NCBI GenBank assembly: GCA_902825965.1
Contig: CADEDA010000021.1
Location: 1-56,187, forward strand
Source: an uncultured Gemmatimonadota bacterium
GTDB taxonomy: Bacteria > Gemmatimonadota > Gemmatimonadetes > Gemmatimonadales > Gemmatimonadaceae
Direction: 5' to 3'
DNA length: 56,187 nucleotides
Of this stretch, positions 1 through 7,854 are shown piece by piece. The position numbers and the translations under genes are program-made. Position 1 is the first letter of the stretch. Every line of letters begins with the position of its first letter. The notes under the pieces were generated by a model. It was not told the origin of the DNA and searched no databases. It saw only the letters and a list, made by a program, of their open reading frames with translations.

Positions 1-24
1 GGCTTCCCGCAGCGCGAGGTTCAC
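1..24 (-). CDS. ftsX: FtsX, start of gene only (cut by window edge)
   Basis: Only the first eight codons lie in the window. A GTG at 22-24 (minus strand) overlaps the ftsE stop in the GTGA arrangement, and the peptide begins MNLALREA, which is how I remember many FtsX proteins beginning. FtsX is the membrane subunit that works with the ATPase FtsE in division and cell-wall hydrolase control. The call rests on position after ftsE and these eight residues, so it is an inference. Confidence 0.65.
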
Positions 25-779
25 GGCGTCGCCTCCGGGAGCTCGCCCTGCGGCGGCGCCGGGGCCGCGCGGTCCGGCACCGGCGCGTCGAACTCGTCGG
101 CCGGGGCCGGGTGCTCCGCGGCGGAGTCGTAGACGAGCTTGCCGCGGTTCATCTCCAGCGTGCGATACGGGTTCGCGCGCACCGTCGCGAGGTCGTGCGT
201 CGCCATGAGCACCGCGGTGCCGGTCGCGTTGATGTCGCGCAGCAGCTGGAAGATGCCGCGCGTGGCGCGGTCGTCGAGGTTGCCTGTGGGCTCGTCCGCC
301 AGCAGCACCAGCGGATCGTTCACCAGCGCGCGGGCGATCGCCACGCGCTGCTGTTCGCCGCCGGAGAGTTCATGCGGCAGGGCGGTGGCCTTGGCGGCCA
401 GGCCCACCTGCGTCAGCACGCGTGCGACCTTCGGCCCGATGGCGTCCTGCGGTGTGCCGATCACCTCGAGCGCGAAGGCGACGTTCTGCTCGGCCGTGCG
501 GTCCTCGAGCAGGCGGAAGTCCTGGAACACCACGCCGAGCCGGCGCCGCAGCTTCGGGATGGCCGAGCCGGTGAGCGTCACCGAACTCTGGCCGGCGATC
601 CGCACCTCGCCCTCGGTGGGTCGCTGGTCGACGTAGACCAGCTTGAGGATGGTGCTCTTGCCCGCACCCGACGGGCCCGTGAGGAAGACGAACTCGCCGC
701 GATTGACGTGGAAGGAGACGTCGTCGAGCGCGGGGCCGCCCTTGGGATAGAGTTTCGTGACGTGGGTGAAACGGATCAT
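21..779 (-). CDS. ftsE: FtsE, cell division ABC-type ATPase
   Basis: The product is 252 residues and begins with an ATG at 777-779. It has a complete ABC ATPase set: Walker A GPSGAGKST near residue 36, Q-loop VFQDFRLL, signature LSGGEQQR, Walker B LLADEPTGNLD and the switch histidine in ATHD. The MIRFTHVTKLYPKG opening and FQDFRLL are typical of FtsE. FtsE pairs with FtsX at the inner membrane to drive periplasmic murein hydrolase activation at the septum. The last 30 or so residues form a Pro/Ala/acidic tail beyond the normal end of the family. It lies 4 bases after the PLP enzyme gene and is coupled to ftsX, so it is the distal end of the operon starting at 5674. Confidence 0.93.
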   Translation of the reverse strand: MIRFTHVTKLYPKGGPALDDVSFHVNRGEFVFLTGPSGAGKSTILKLVYVDQRPTEGEVRIAGQSSVTLTGSAIPKLRRRLGVVFQDFRLLEDRTAEQNVAFALEVIGTPQDAIGPKVARVLTQVGLAAKATALPHELSGGEQQRVAIARALVNDPLVLLADEPTGNLDDRATRGIFQLLRDINATGTAVLMATHDLATVRANPYRTLEMNRGKLVYDSAAEHPAPADEFDAPVPDRAAPAPPQGELPEATP

Positions 780-783
780 CGGG

Positions 784-1944
784 TCACTTCAGGGCCTGCT
801 CGAGATCCGCGATGAGGTCATCGACGTTCTCGAGGCCGACGCTCAACCGGAGGAATCCGTCAGGGATCCCGATCCGGGCACGTTCGGCGGAGGTCATCTT
901 GGCGTGGGAGGTGTAGCGCGGCTCGCTCACGAGCGTGTCCACGCCGCCGAGGCTCGGCGCATGGGTGACGAGCCGGAGGCGCCGGAGGAAACGCTCCGCC
1001 GCCTTGCCGCCGCCCACGAGCTCGATCGCCAGCATCCCGCCGAAGCCGTCGAGGATCTCCTGCGCGATCTGGTGGTCCGGGTGCGAGGCCAGACCGGGGT
1101 AGTGCACCTTCTTGATCTCCTTCCGCCCCTCGGCCCAGGTGGCGATCGCCATCGCACTCTCGTTCGCACGTTGCACACGCACGTCCACCGTCTTCAGGCC
1201 GCGCTCGAGCAACCAGAGCGCGAACGGATCCGGGGTCTGGCCCCAGAGCATCTCCTTCTGCAGCACTTCGTCGATGTACGGCTGCGAGCCCGCCACCACA
1301 CCCGCCAGCACGTCGTGGTGCCCGTTGAGGTACTTCGTGGCCGAGTGGATGACCACGTCGGCGCCGTGTTCGATGGGCCGGAAGTTCACCGGGCTGGCGA
1401 ACGTGGAGTCCACCACGAGGGCGAGGCCCTCGGACTTGGTGAGGTACGAGATCGGGCGCAGGTCGAGGACGCGGCAGGTCGGGTTGACCGGCGACTCGAT
1501 GAAGATGGCCCGCGTCTCCTTCTTGATCCGCTTGCGGAAGGAACGGGGCTCGAACGGGTCCACCAGCGTGACCTCGATCCCCATGGAGGCGAACTCCTCG
1601 AGGAAGAGCCGGTGCGTCCCGCCGTAGATGTACATGGACGAGAGCAGGTGGTCGCCGGGACGCAGCAACGCGAGCAGCGCGCAGGCCGTGGCGCCCATGC
1701 CGCTCGAGAGCACCAACGAGGCCTCGGCGCCCTCGAGCAGCGCGAGCCGACGCTGCAGGCGTTCCGCGTTGGGCGTGTTGCCGTAGCGCGTGTACTTGAG
1801 CCCCTCGCCGGTGCCGAGCGCCTGGATGTGGTTGATCGACTGGACCAACGGCTCCACCACCGGGTCGCCCGGGCGGTGGGCATCACGGGCGCCGTGGATG
1901 GCGAGGGTCGCGAGATTGGGCTTCTTCGACTTCGCGCGTGACAC
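784..1944 (-). CDS. Cys/Met metabolism PLP-dependent enzyme (cystathionine gamma-synthase/lyase family)
   Basis: This 386-residue protein has the length and motifs of the trans-sulfuration PLP family: YTRYGNTPN near residue 51, SGMGATA near 81, the PLP aspartate in VVDSTFASP, and the PLP lysine K204 in SATKYLNGH. Members carry out gamma-replacement or elimination on homoserine esters, cystathionine or methionine; the exact reaction (MetB, MetC, MetZ or methionine gamma-lyase) cannot be fixed from motifs alone. The start is GTG at 1942-1944, with a GAGG purine run upstream. The gene sits 8 bases after the small unknown gene and 4 bases before ftsE. Its place in an operon with ftsE is conserved-looking but functionally unexplained. 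Confidence 0.88.
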   Translation of the reverse strand: MSRAKSKKPNLATLAIHGARDAHRPGDPVVEPLVQSINHIQALGTGEGLKYTRYGNTPNAERLQRRLALLEGAEASLVLSSGMGATACALLALLRPGDHLLSSMYIYGGTHRLFLEEFASMGIEVTLVDPFEPRSFRKRIKKETRAIFIESPVNPTCRVLDLRPISYLTKSEGLALVVDSTFASPVNFRPIEHGADVVIHSATKYLNGHHDVLAGVVAGSQPYIDEVLQKEMLWGQTPDPFALWLLERGLKTVDVRVQRANESAMAIATWAEGRKEIKKVHYPGLASHPDHQIAQEILDGFGGMLAIELVGGGKAAERFLRRLRLVTHAPSLGGVDTLVSEPRYTSHAKMTSAERARIGIPDGFLRLSVGLENVDDLIADLEQALK

Positions 1945-1952
1945 GGAGGACC

Positions 1953-2258
1953 TCAGGCGAGTTTCGTGGTGAGCACCGGGCGGTGGTCGATATCCATCTT
2001 GATGAGGCGGACGATCTCGGTCACGGCGAGTCCCGCGAGGTCGCGCACGACGATGCCACCGCGCGGCAACGTGTCGTCGTACACCACCGGCGCGAGTTCG
2101 TGTCGCCGCGGGCCGTAGACCCAGACCAGCTCGCCCTCGTCGATGAGCCGCAGCCGGGCGTCGTCGGACCGGAGGCGGACCAGCGGACCGCGCTCGGCGT
2201 CGTCGCGACGCGTGGCGATGAAGCCGACGATCTGGAGCGGCGGGAAGGCGCGGCTCAT
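1953..2258 (-). CDS. Small conserved-looking protein of unknown function
   Basis: The product is 101 residues, soluble, with no signal peptide or membrane segment. Its ATG overlaps the previous stop by one base (TGATG at 2256-2260), which supports translation. The pattern of short beta strands around DEGELVWVYGP and LPRGGIVVRD loosely recalls the C-terminal double-psi barrel of molybdopterin-dinucleotide-binding enzymes. That is only a shape resemblance, and I do not claim the function. Its position between a STAS-like protein and the PLP enzyme suggests co-expression with the signalling module upstream. Confidence 0.72.
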   Translation of the reverse strand: MSRAFPPLQIVGFIATRRDDAERGPLVRLRSDDARLRLIDEGELVWVYGPRRHELAPVVYDDTLPRGGIVVRDLAGLAVTEIVRLIKMDIDHRPVLTTKLA

Positions 2259-2809
2259 CAGGCGGCGGCGCCCAGCGGGCGGTAGGTGTCGTCGTCGTGC
2301 CGCACGAGGCGCCGCCGGGCGAGCGAGTCGAGCAGCGCGCGGGTGTGGTCGGCCGGCAGGCCGGCCGCCTCGGCGAGCGCCTCCACGTGCCGCGCCGGAC
2401 CCCGCATCACGAGGTCCCAGAGCTGGCGTTCGGTCTCGCTCACCGCGCCCACGAGGTGCGCGGCCCCGTCGGGGAACTGCACCACCAGGGCGAGGCCGTG
2501 GGCGTGCAGCACCGACTCGATGGTCTCGAGGTGCATCTCGTTCACGCCGTGGAACACCACGTAGCCGTCGCGGGCGGGGTGGTCGGAGGTGAGCGGCAGC
2601 ATGAGCTTCGCCACGAACTCGTCCGCACAGGAGCGGTCGAGCACGCCGATGCGCGAGAAGTCGAGGAAGGCCACCGTGCCGTCCTTGAGGCCGGCCAGCT
2701 GGTGTTCGATGAGCGTGCGCACCGCCGCACCGGTCCGCCGGGTCACGAGGTCGTGATACGGCAGCGCCGTGGAGGCCTGCAGCGCGGAGTGCACGTCGAT
2801 GTGCGTCAC
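2258..2809 (-). CDS. STAS-like DUF4325 protein with C-terminal winged-helix-like region
   Basis: I start this 183-residue protein at GTG 2807-2809, because that codon overlaps the stop of the upstream ATPase gene (GTGA); the longer open frame reads back inside that gene. Residues about 17-110 match the DUF4325/STAS-like pattern: a VTRRTGAAVR opening, then FLDFSRIGVLDRSCADEF. The last 60 residues (ETERQLWDLV...LLDSLARRRLVRH) look like a winged helix. In known systems STAS-like proteins pair with GHKL anti-sigma-type kinases, and exactly such a protein is encoded immediately upstream. A partner-switch role is therefore a reasonable inference, but its target is unknown. Confidence 0.78.
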   Translation of the reverse strand: MTHIDVHSALQASTALPYHDLVTRRTGAAVRTLIEHQLAGLKDGTVAFLDFSRIGVLDRSCADEFVAKLMLPLTSDHPARDGYVVFHGVNEMHLETIESVLHAHGLALVVQFPDGAAHLVGAVSETERQLWDLVMRGPARHVEALAEAAGLPADHTRALLDSLARRRLVRHDDDTYRPLGAAA

Positions 2810-3699
2810 GGCGCCGGCACCCGCTTGGGGATGATTACCTGGAGCTGCGTCCCGGCGAAGGGGGCGAGGTCGTCGCGGCGCGGCACATCCTCGTCCCACT
2901 CGGGGATGATCGGCGCGATGCGCGCCGTGCCGGAGCGCACGGTGAGTTTGCCGTCGAAACGGTGCACGTAGCCGCGGATCCCCTTGAGGCCCTGCCCGCG
3001 GCCCGGGTCGCCGAACCGGCTCACGCCCTGCATCACGCCGGTCTCCAGCGCGATGGCGTCATCCCAGCGCTCCGAGAGCGCTCGCGCGCGGCTCTGCTCG
3101 AGGGACCGGCGGAAGCCGATGCCGGCATCACACACCGCGATCTGCACCACGTCGCGCCCCACGCGGCGCTTGGACCAGTTGTACCGCTGCACCATCACCC
3201 AGCCGCCGCGCCCGGCGTGCTCGATGATGTTGGAGCAGGCCTCGGAGAGGGTCATCGCGAACCCCATCGTCGCCCGCGGTTCGAGGTCCAGCTTGGTCGT
3301 CAGGATCTGGGTCGCCTTGTCCTGGATGCGCCCCACGATCGCATGCACGTCCTCGCTCTTCGCGACCGGTGTCACTTCGAGCAACACGTCCGAGTCGCCC
3401 GAGGCCCGCGGGCGGGGCGTCGCCCCGCGCATCGTGTAGAGCTCCTCGGCGTAGCGGAAGAAGCTCGAGCGGGCCCAGTAGCTCGCCGTCGAGTCGTCCT
3501 CCGGCGGCGCGAAGTCGGGGCGCTCGGCCCGCGACTGCGCGAGGCAGAGCAGGGCGGTGAGCCCGTACGGGGTCGCGAACCGGCAGTGCCGTGCGTCCAC
3601 CAGGATCTTCGCGTCGGCGGGCAGCGGAGCGAGCTGTTCGACGACCGACTCGAAGTTCGATTCGTCGAGCGACGCGGGGACGGTGATGACGGCGGTCAC
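2806..3699 (-). CDS. STAS-like domain fused to GHKL (HATPase) ATPase, anti-sigma-kinase type
   Basis: This 297-residue protein has two parts. Residues about 1-95 resemble a STAS-like fold (KILVDARHCRFATPYG). Residues about 110-290 form a GHKL ATPase with N box LSEACSNIIEHA, G1 box DAGIG and G2 box GRGQGLKGI. Such ATPases include serine kinases of the RsbW/SpoIIAB type that phosphorylate STAS antagonists. There is no membrane segment and no histidine phospho-acceptor domain. The start is GTG at 3697-3699, overlapping the PfkB stop (GTGA), and its own stop overlaps the DUF4325 start. Carrying a kinase and a STAS-like domain in one chain next to a second STAS-like protein is unusual. Confidence 0.83.
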   Translation of the reverse strand: MTAVITVPASLDESNFESVVEQLAPLPADAKILVDARHCRFATPYGLTALLCLAQSRAERPDFAPPEDDSTASYWARSSFFRYAEELYTMRGATPRPRASGDSDVLLEVTPVAKSEDVHAIVGRIQDKATQILTTKLDLEPRATMGFAMTLSEACSNIIEHAGRGGWVMVQRYNWSKRRVGRDVVQIAVCDAGIGFRRSLEQSRARALSERWDDAIALETGVMQGVSRFGDPGRGQGLKGIRGYVHRFDGKLTVRSGTARIAPIIPEWDEDVPRRDDLAPFAGTQLQVIIPKRVPAP

Positions 3700-4661
3700 A
3701 GCGGGTGCAGTTCTCCGCGGAGGTGGTGGGCGAGGCCGGTGGCCCCGCGATGCTCGACGTTGCGCGCCGCCGCCGTCATCGCACGGTCGAGCGCCACGGA
3801 CATAATATCACCGGCGAGCAGGCGCGAGAAATAGGTTGCGCCCCAGACATCGCCGCAGCCGGTGGGATCCCCGGGCCCGTCCACGCGGGCGGTCGCGGCC
3901 GGCACCAGCGCCGTGCGCAGCGGCCCGGCGCCGGGCCGCGGTGCGGCGGCGAGGTCCGCGAGCCGCTCGAAACCCGGCGCGGCGAAGTACACCACCCCCC
4001 GCCGGCCCATCGTGACCAGCAGGTTGCGCACCCCCGCACCGAGCGCGGTCGCGGCGAGCGCGAGCCCGTCGGGGGCCATCATCGCGAGTTCGTCCTCGTT
4101 CACCTGCAGGATGTCGAAGCAGGCGCACCAGGCCGCCACCTCCGGCAGCGGACGGTAGCTGCGCAGGCCGTCCGGTTCGAGCGCGAGCACCAGCGAGTGC
4201 AGGTCGCAGTAGATCGGGCCCTTGAAGTGCTGCCGGATGAGCTGCGCCGTCTCCAGGTCCAGCTCGAACCCGCTGATGAGATTGATGTACAGCGCGTCCA
4301 GGTCCCGCAGCAGCGGCTGCAGGCCGGCCCAGGTCCAGCCCGGCACGCCGCCACTCAGCACCTCGCTGCGGCGCTCGTCCGAATGGTAGAACAGCTCCAC
4401 GCGGTTGTTGCGCTGCGGTACCTCGATCGGTTCGGCGTCCGGCGCGATGCGGCGCAGTCCACGCAGGAAGCGGCGCGCCTCGGGCACCAGATCCCGCCCG
4501 ACCTTGCTCAGCGGCACCAGCTCCCAATCGTCGCCGAGGGCAGCGTCGGCGGCCGAGAGGGCGTACGTGATGCCGCCCCACTCCTCGACCGGACGCGCCC
4601 GGATGTCGCGGCCGTGGATGATGTCCCAAACGAAGCTGCCGATCACCCCGACGCGCTTCAC
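3696..4661 (-). CDS. PfkB-family carbohydrate kinase
   Basis: The product is 321 residues. The C-terminal PfkB signature is present as DGPGDPTGCGDVWGA, where the aspartate of GCGD is the expected catalytic base. The N terminus MKRVGVIGSFVWDIIHG resembles sugar and nucleoside kinases of this family. These enzymes phosphorylate a sugar or nucleoside hydroxyl with ATP in the cytoplasm; the substrate cannot be read from the sequence. The start is GTG at 4659-4661, overlapping the ROK kinase stop. Two different sugar kinases in tandem suggest use of a scavenged sugar, possibly from cell-wall turnover given ftsEX downstream, but that link is speculative. Confidence 0.85.
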   Translation of the reverse strand: MKRVGVIGSFVWDIIHGRDIRARPVEEWGGITYALSAADAALGDDWELVPLSKVGRDLVPEARRFLRGLRRIAPDAEPIEVPQRNNRVELFYHSDERRSEVLSGGVPGWTWAGLQPLLRDLDALYINLISGFELDLETAQLIRQHFKGPIYCDLHSLVLALEPDGLRSYRPLPEVAAWCACFDILQVNEDELAMMAPDGLALAATALGAGVRNLLVTMGRRGVVYFAAPGFERLADLAAAPRPGAGPLRTALVPAATARVDGPGDPTGCGDVWGATYFSRLLAGDIMSVALDRAMTAAARNVEHRGATGLAHHLRGELHPL

Positions 4662-5674
4662 GCGAGTCCGTGCTGCTGCGCGAACGTCGCCACCGCGCCG
4701 ACGACCCCGGCGTTGCCTTCCAGCTCGCCGGGCACGATGCGGCAGATGTCCACCGCCGGCTTGAACGCGCGGCGCCGCACCTCGGCGCGCAGCGGCTCGA
4801 ACAGTTCGTCCCCCGCCTGCGTCACGCCGCCGGCGAGCACCACCACTTCGGGATTGAAGATGTTGAGCAGGTTGGCGACCCCGGTGCCGAGGAACCGCGC
4901 CGTGTCGCGCACGACGTGCCCCGCGAGCTCGTCCCCCTGCTTGGCGGCGCCGTACACCGTCGCGGCGGTGATCTTGGCCACGTCGCCCCCGACCATCGCG
5001 GGCATGATGGAAGTCTCGCCGCCCGCCAGCGCCTCGCGCGCGCGCTCCGCGATCGCGGGGCCGGAGGCGTAGGCCTCGAGGCAGCCGTAGTTACCGCACC
5101 CGCAGCGGCGGCCCGTGGAGTCGATCGTCGCGTGCCCGATCTCCCCCGCGACGTCGTTCGCGCCGTGATAGAGCTTGCCGTTGAGGATCAGGCCGCCGCC
5201 GATGCCGGTGCCGATGGTGATGCCGACCACCTGCTGTGCGCCACGCGCGGCGCCGATCCACCACTCGCCGAGGGTCGCGCAGTTCGCGTCGTTGTCCAGC
5301 GTCGCCGGCAGCCGCACGCCGGCCGCGACGCGGTCGCGCAGCGGGAAGTCCTTCCACCCGAGGTTGGGTGTCACGATCACCAGACCCTTCTCGCGGTCGA
5401 GCGGACCCGGCGACCCGATCCCGACGCCGAGGAAGTCCGAGCGCGTCGCGCCGGTGGCGGCCATCGTGGCGGCGATCACCTCCTCGAGCAGGCCGACGAT
5501 GCGTTCCACCACGCCGTCCGCGCCCAGCTCCGGTCGCGTGGGGATCGAGCGCATCGCGTGCTGCTCGCCGCCGTCGCTGCGCATGGCCCCGACGACGATG
5601 TTGGTGCCGCCCAGGTCGACCCCGAGGATGTACCGACGCGCGCCACCCGCCGCACTCCCGCTCGCACTCGCCAC
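4658..5674 (-). CDS. ROK-family sugar kinase (glucokinase-like)
   Basis: The product is 338 residues. The phosphate-binding motif DLGGTN is at about residues 20-25. The substrate and metal region has LDNDANC, EIGHATI and the zinc-binding CGCGNYGCLEAY, with GTGIGGGL between them. This is a ROK kinase rather than a ROK repressor, since there is no N-terminal helix-turn-helix. Such enzymes phosphorylate glucose, N-acetylglucosamine or N-acetylmannosamine. The start is GTG at 5672-5674. It is the first gene of the minus-strand operon, divergent from the glycosyltransferase cluster across 96 bases. Confidence 0.9.
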   Translation of the reverse strand: MASASGSAAGGARRYILGVDLGGTNIVVGAMRSDGGEQHAMRSIPTRPELGADGVVERIVGLLEEVIAATMAATGATRSDFLGVGIGSPGPLDREKGLVIVTPNLGWKDFPLRDRVAAGVRLPATLDNDANCATLGEWWIGAARGAQQVVGITIGTGIGGGLILNGKLYHGANDVAGEIGHATIDSTGRRCGCGNYGCLEAYASGPAIAERAREALAGGETSIMPAMVGGDVAKITAATVYGAAKQGDELAGHVVRDTARFLGTGVANLLNIFNPEVVVLAGGVTQAGDELFEPLRAEVRRRAFKPAVDICRIVPGELEGNAGVVGAVATFAQQHGLA

Positions 5675-5770
5675 TTGGCTCTCCGTCGTTCCGCTGTCGC
5701 CGCTCGGCAGCGACGGCTATCTTGCCCTCGTTCGCCCGCTCACCGCCCCGACAAAGGTAACAGCACCCGC

Positions 5771-6604
5771 ATGCGTCTGTCCGTCATCGCGACCACGTAC
5801 AACCAGCCGGAGTGGCTCGAGAAGGTGCTCTGGGGGTTCGAGGCGCAGACGTTCCGGGACTTCGAGCTCCTGGTGGCCGACGACGGGTCCGACGAGCGCA
5901 CGCGCGCGGTGCTCGCGCGCGTGGGTCCGCAGCTGCGCTATCCGCTCCGGCACCTCTGGCACGAGCACATCGGGTTCCGGAAGTGCACGATCCTCAACGA
6001 GGCCATCGTGCAGTCCGCGGGTGAGTACCTGTTCTTCACGGACGGCGACTGCATCCCGCGACCGGATTGCCTCGCGGTCCACGTGGCGCAGGCGGAGCGC
6101 GGGCGCTTCCTCTCGGGCGGCTATCTCAAGCTCCCGCTGGAGACCTCGCAGCGCATCAGCCGCGAGGACATCCTGGCCGGACGGGCGACGGACTATGCGT
6201 GGCTGCGGGCGAACGGCACACCGGCGTCGCGACAGGCCGCGCGGCTGCGCTGGGGGCCCATGCTGTCGCGCCTGCTCGACGCCGTGACCACCACCGGACC
6301 GACGTTCAACGGGCACAACAGCTCGGTGTGGCGCGACGACCTGCTGCGGGTCAACGGGTTCGACGAGCGTCTCGAATGGGGCGGCCTCGACCGGGAGCTC
6401 GGCGAGCGCCTCGAGAACGCCGGCGTGCGCGGGAAGCAGATCCGGCATCGGGCGCTGGTGGTGCACCTCGACCACGGACGCGGCTACAAGCGACCCGAGG
6501 CGATGGCGAAGAACCGCGCGATCCGCGACGAGGTCGCCGCGAAGAAGCTCACGCGCACCGAGTTCGGCCTCGACCGGCACCTCGACATCGCGAGTCCGCT
6601 CTGA
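5771..6604 (+). CDS. Family 2 glycosyltransferase
   Basis: The product is 277 residues from the ATG at 5771. The GT-A fold opens with MRLSVIATTYNQPEWL, followed by the nucleotide-sugar region ADDGSDERT and the metal-binding area FTDGDCIPRP. The C-terminal part has FNGHNSSVWRDD and EWGGLDRELGERL, as in GT2 enzymes with a galactosyltransferase-like C-terminal domain. It should transfer a sugar from a nucleotide donor in the cytoplasm during capsule, LPS or exopolysaccharide assembly. No transmembrane segment is present. A TATCTT hexamer at 5718-5723 could be its -10 box. It is the first of three coupled glycan genes. Confidence 0.9.
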   Translation: MRLSVIATTYNQPEWLEKVLWGFEAQTFRDFELLVADDGSDERTRAVLARVGPQLRYPLRHLWHEHIGFRKCTILNEAIVQSAGEYLFFTDGDCIPRPDCLAVHVAQAERGRFLSGGYLKLPLETSQRISREDILAGRATDYAWLRANGTPASRQAARLRWGPMLSRLLDAVTTTGPTFNGHNSSVWRDDLLRVNGFDERLEWGGLDRELGERLENAGVRGKQIRHRALVVHLDHGRGYKRPEAMAKNRAIRDEVAAKKLTRTEFGLDRHLDIASPL

Positions 6605-7854
6605 GGATCCTGATCGTCAACTCGGTCGCCCTCAACGTGGGTGACGCCGCGATCCTGCAAGGCGAGATCCGCGCCCTGCAGGATCGCTTCGGCCCCGGGC
6701 TGCAGATCGACGTCAGCGAGCAGACCCCGACGGTCGCGGCACGGCTCTACCCCGACATCCGCTTCCACGCCGGCTTGCACGTGCAGCATGCCCACTGGCC
6801 GCGCTGGCGCTCGCACGGCGGGCTCGCCTCGCTGCGGAAACGGCGGACGCGTCTCGCCGTGCGGCTCCTGCGCCATGCCCCCGCACTCGCACGCCTGTTG
6901 CTCTCCCGCGAGCAGCGCGCGCACCTCGACCGGGTCGCGGCCGCCGACGCCGTCGTCGCGACCGGCGGCACGTACTTCGTGGAGCACTACGACTTCTCGG
7001 CCAAGGCCGACGAACTCCTCGCCGCGCAGGCGCTGGGCAAGCCGACGTTCCTGTTCACGCAGTCGATGGGGCCGTTCACGCGGCCCCGCAGCCAAGCCAC
7101 CATGCGACGCGTCATCGGCGGGAGCCGCGGGGTGTTCCTGCGCGACGAGCGCTCGCGCCGGCACCTCGCGGAGATCGCGGCACCGCTGGCGCAGGTCGCG
7201 GTGCACGCGGACGCGGCCTTCGCGCTCGCCACGCCCGGGGCAGCGCGTCCGGCGGCGGCCGCAGGCGCCGCGGTCCGGCCGCGGATCGCGATCTCGGTGC
7301 GGCGGTGGTCGCACTTCCGCGCGGGCAGCGGCGACGACGCCGGCGAGCGCTACCGACGCGCCGTGGCCGACGCGGCGCGCGCGCTCGCCCGCGGCGGTGC
7401 GGACGTCACCTTCCTCTCCACCTGCCAGGGCGTGCCCGAGTACTGGACCGACGATTCGCGCTTCGCCGCGCAGCTCGTCGCGGACCTGCTGCCGGGCGAG
7501 CCGCACATCCGGGTGGACACCGCGTTCCGCACGCCGGACGCGCTGGCGGAGGAGCTCCGCGGCTACGACGTCGCCATCGCGACGCGTATGCACTTCGCCA
7601 TCCTGGCGCTCTGCGTGGCCACGCCGGTGGTCGCGATCGCGTACGAGTTCAAGTCCCGCGAACTCCTGACCGCGATGGGGCACGCCGCCTGGGCATTCGA
7701 CATCGAGGACCTCGACGCGGACGGGTTGCTGCGCGCCACGCGCGAGGCGCTCGCCGGCGGCGCGGCGCTGCGGGCGGCGATCACGACGCAGGTGGAGGCC
7801 TTCCGCGAGGACGCGCGGCGGCCGGCCACGCGGATCCATGAGGTGATCGCATGA
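6601..7854 (+). CDS. Polysaccharide pyruvyl transferase family protein, probable CTG start
   Basis: The product is about 417 residues. Diagnostic features are NSVALNVGDAAIL at the N terminus, FTQSMGPF in the middle and RMHFAILA...PVVAIAYEFKS near the C terminus, as in CsaB/WcaK-type enzymes that attach ketal pyruvate to sugars. No ATG, GTG or TTG precedes the conserved strand in frame close by. The codon that would give the expected MRILIVNS opening is CTG at 6601-6603, which overlaps the preceding TGA as CTGA. The next GTG falls inside the conserved NVGD motif. The gene couples to the GT4 gene by ATGA at 7851. The pyruvyl acceptor is unknown. Confidence 0.86.
   Translation: MRILIVNSVALNVGDAAILQGEIRALQDRFGPGLQIDVSEQTPTVAARLYPDIRFHAGLHVQHAHWPRWRSHGGLASLRKRRTRLAVRLLRHAPALARLLLSREQRAHLDRVAAADAVVATGGTYFVEHYDFSAKADELLAAQALGKPTFLFTQSMGPFTRPRSQATMRRVIGGSRGVFLRDERSRRHLAEIAAPLAQVAVHADAAFALATPGAARPAAAAGAAVRPRIAISVRRWSHFRAGSGDDAGERYRRAVADAARALARGGADVTFLSTCQGVPEYWTDDSRFAAQLVADLLPGEPHIRVDTAFRTPDALAEELRGYDVAIATRMHFAILALCVATPVVAIAYEFKSRELLTAMGHAAWAFDIEDLDADGLLRATREALAGGAALRAAITTQVEAFREDARRPATRIHEVIA

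Noticed and set aside
5236-6287. Plus-strand frames extending over the ROK kinase into the GT2 gene
   Set aside because: They are antisense or out of frame with clearly recognised proteins; the GT2 start at 5771 fits its family opening.
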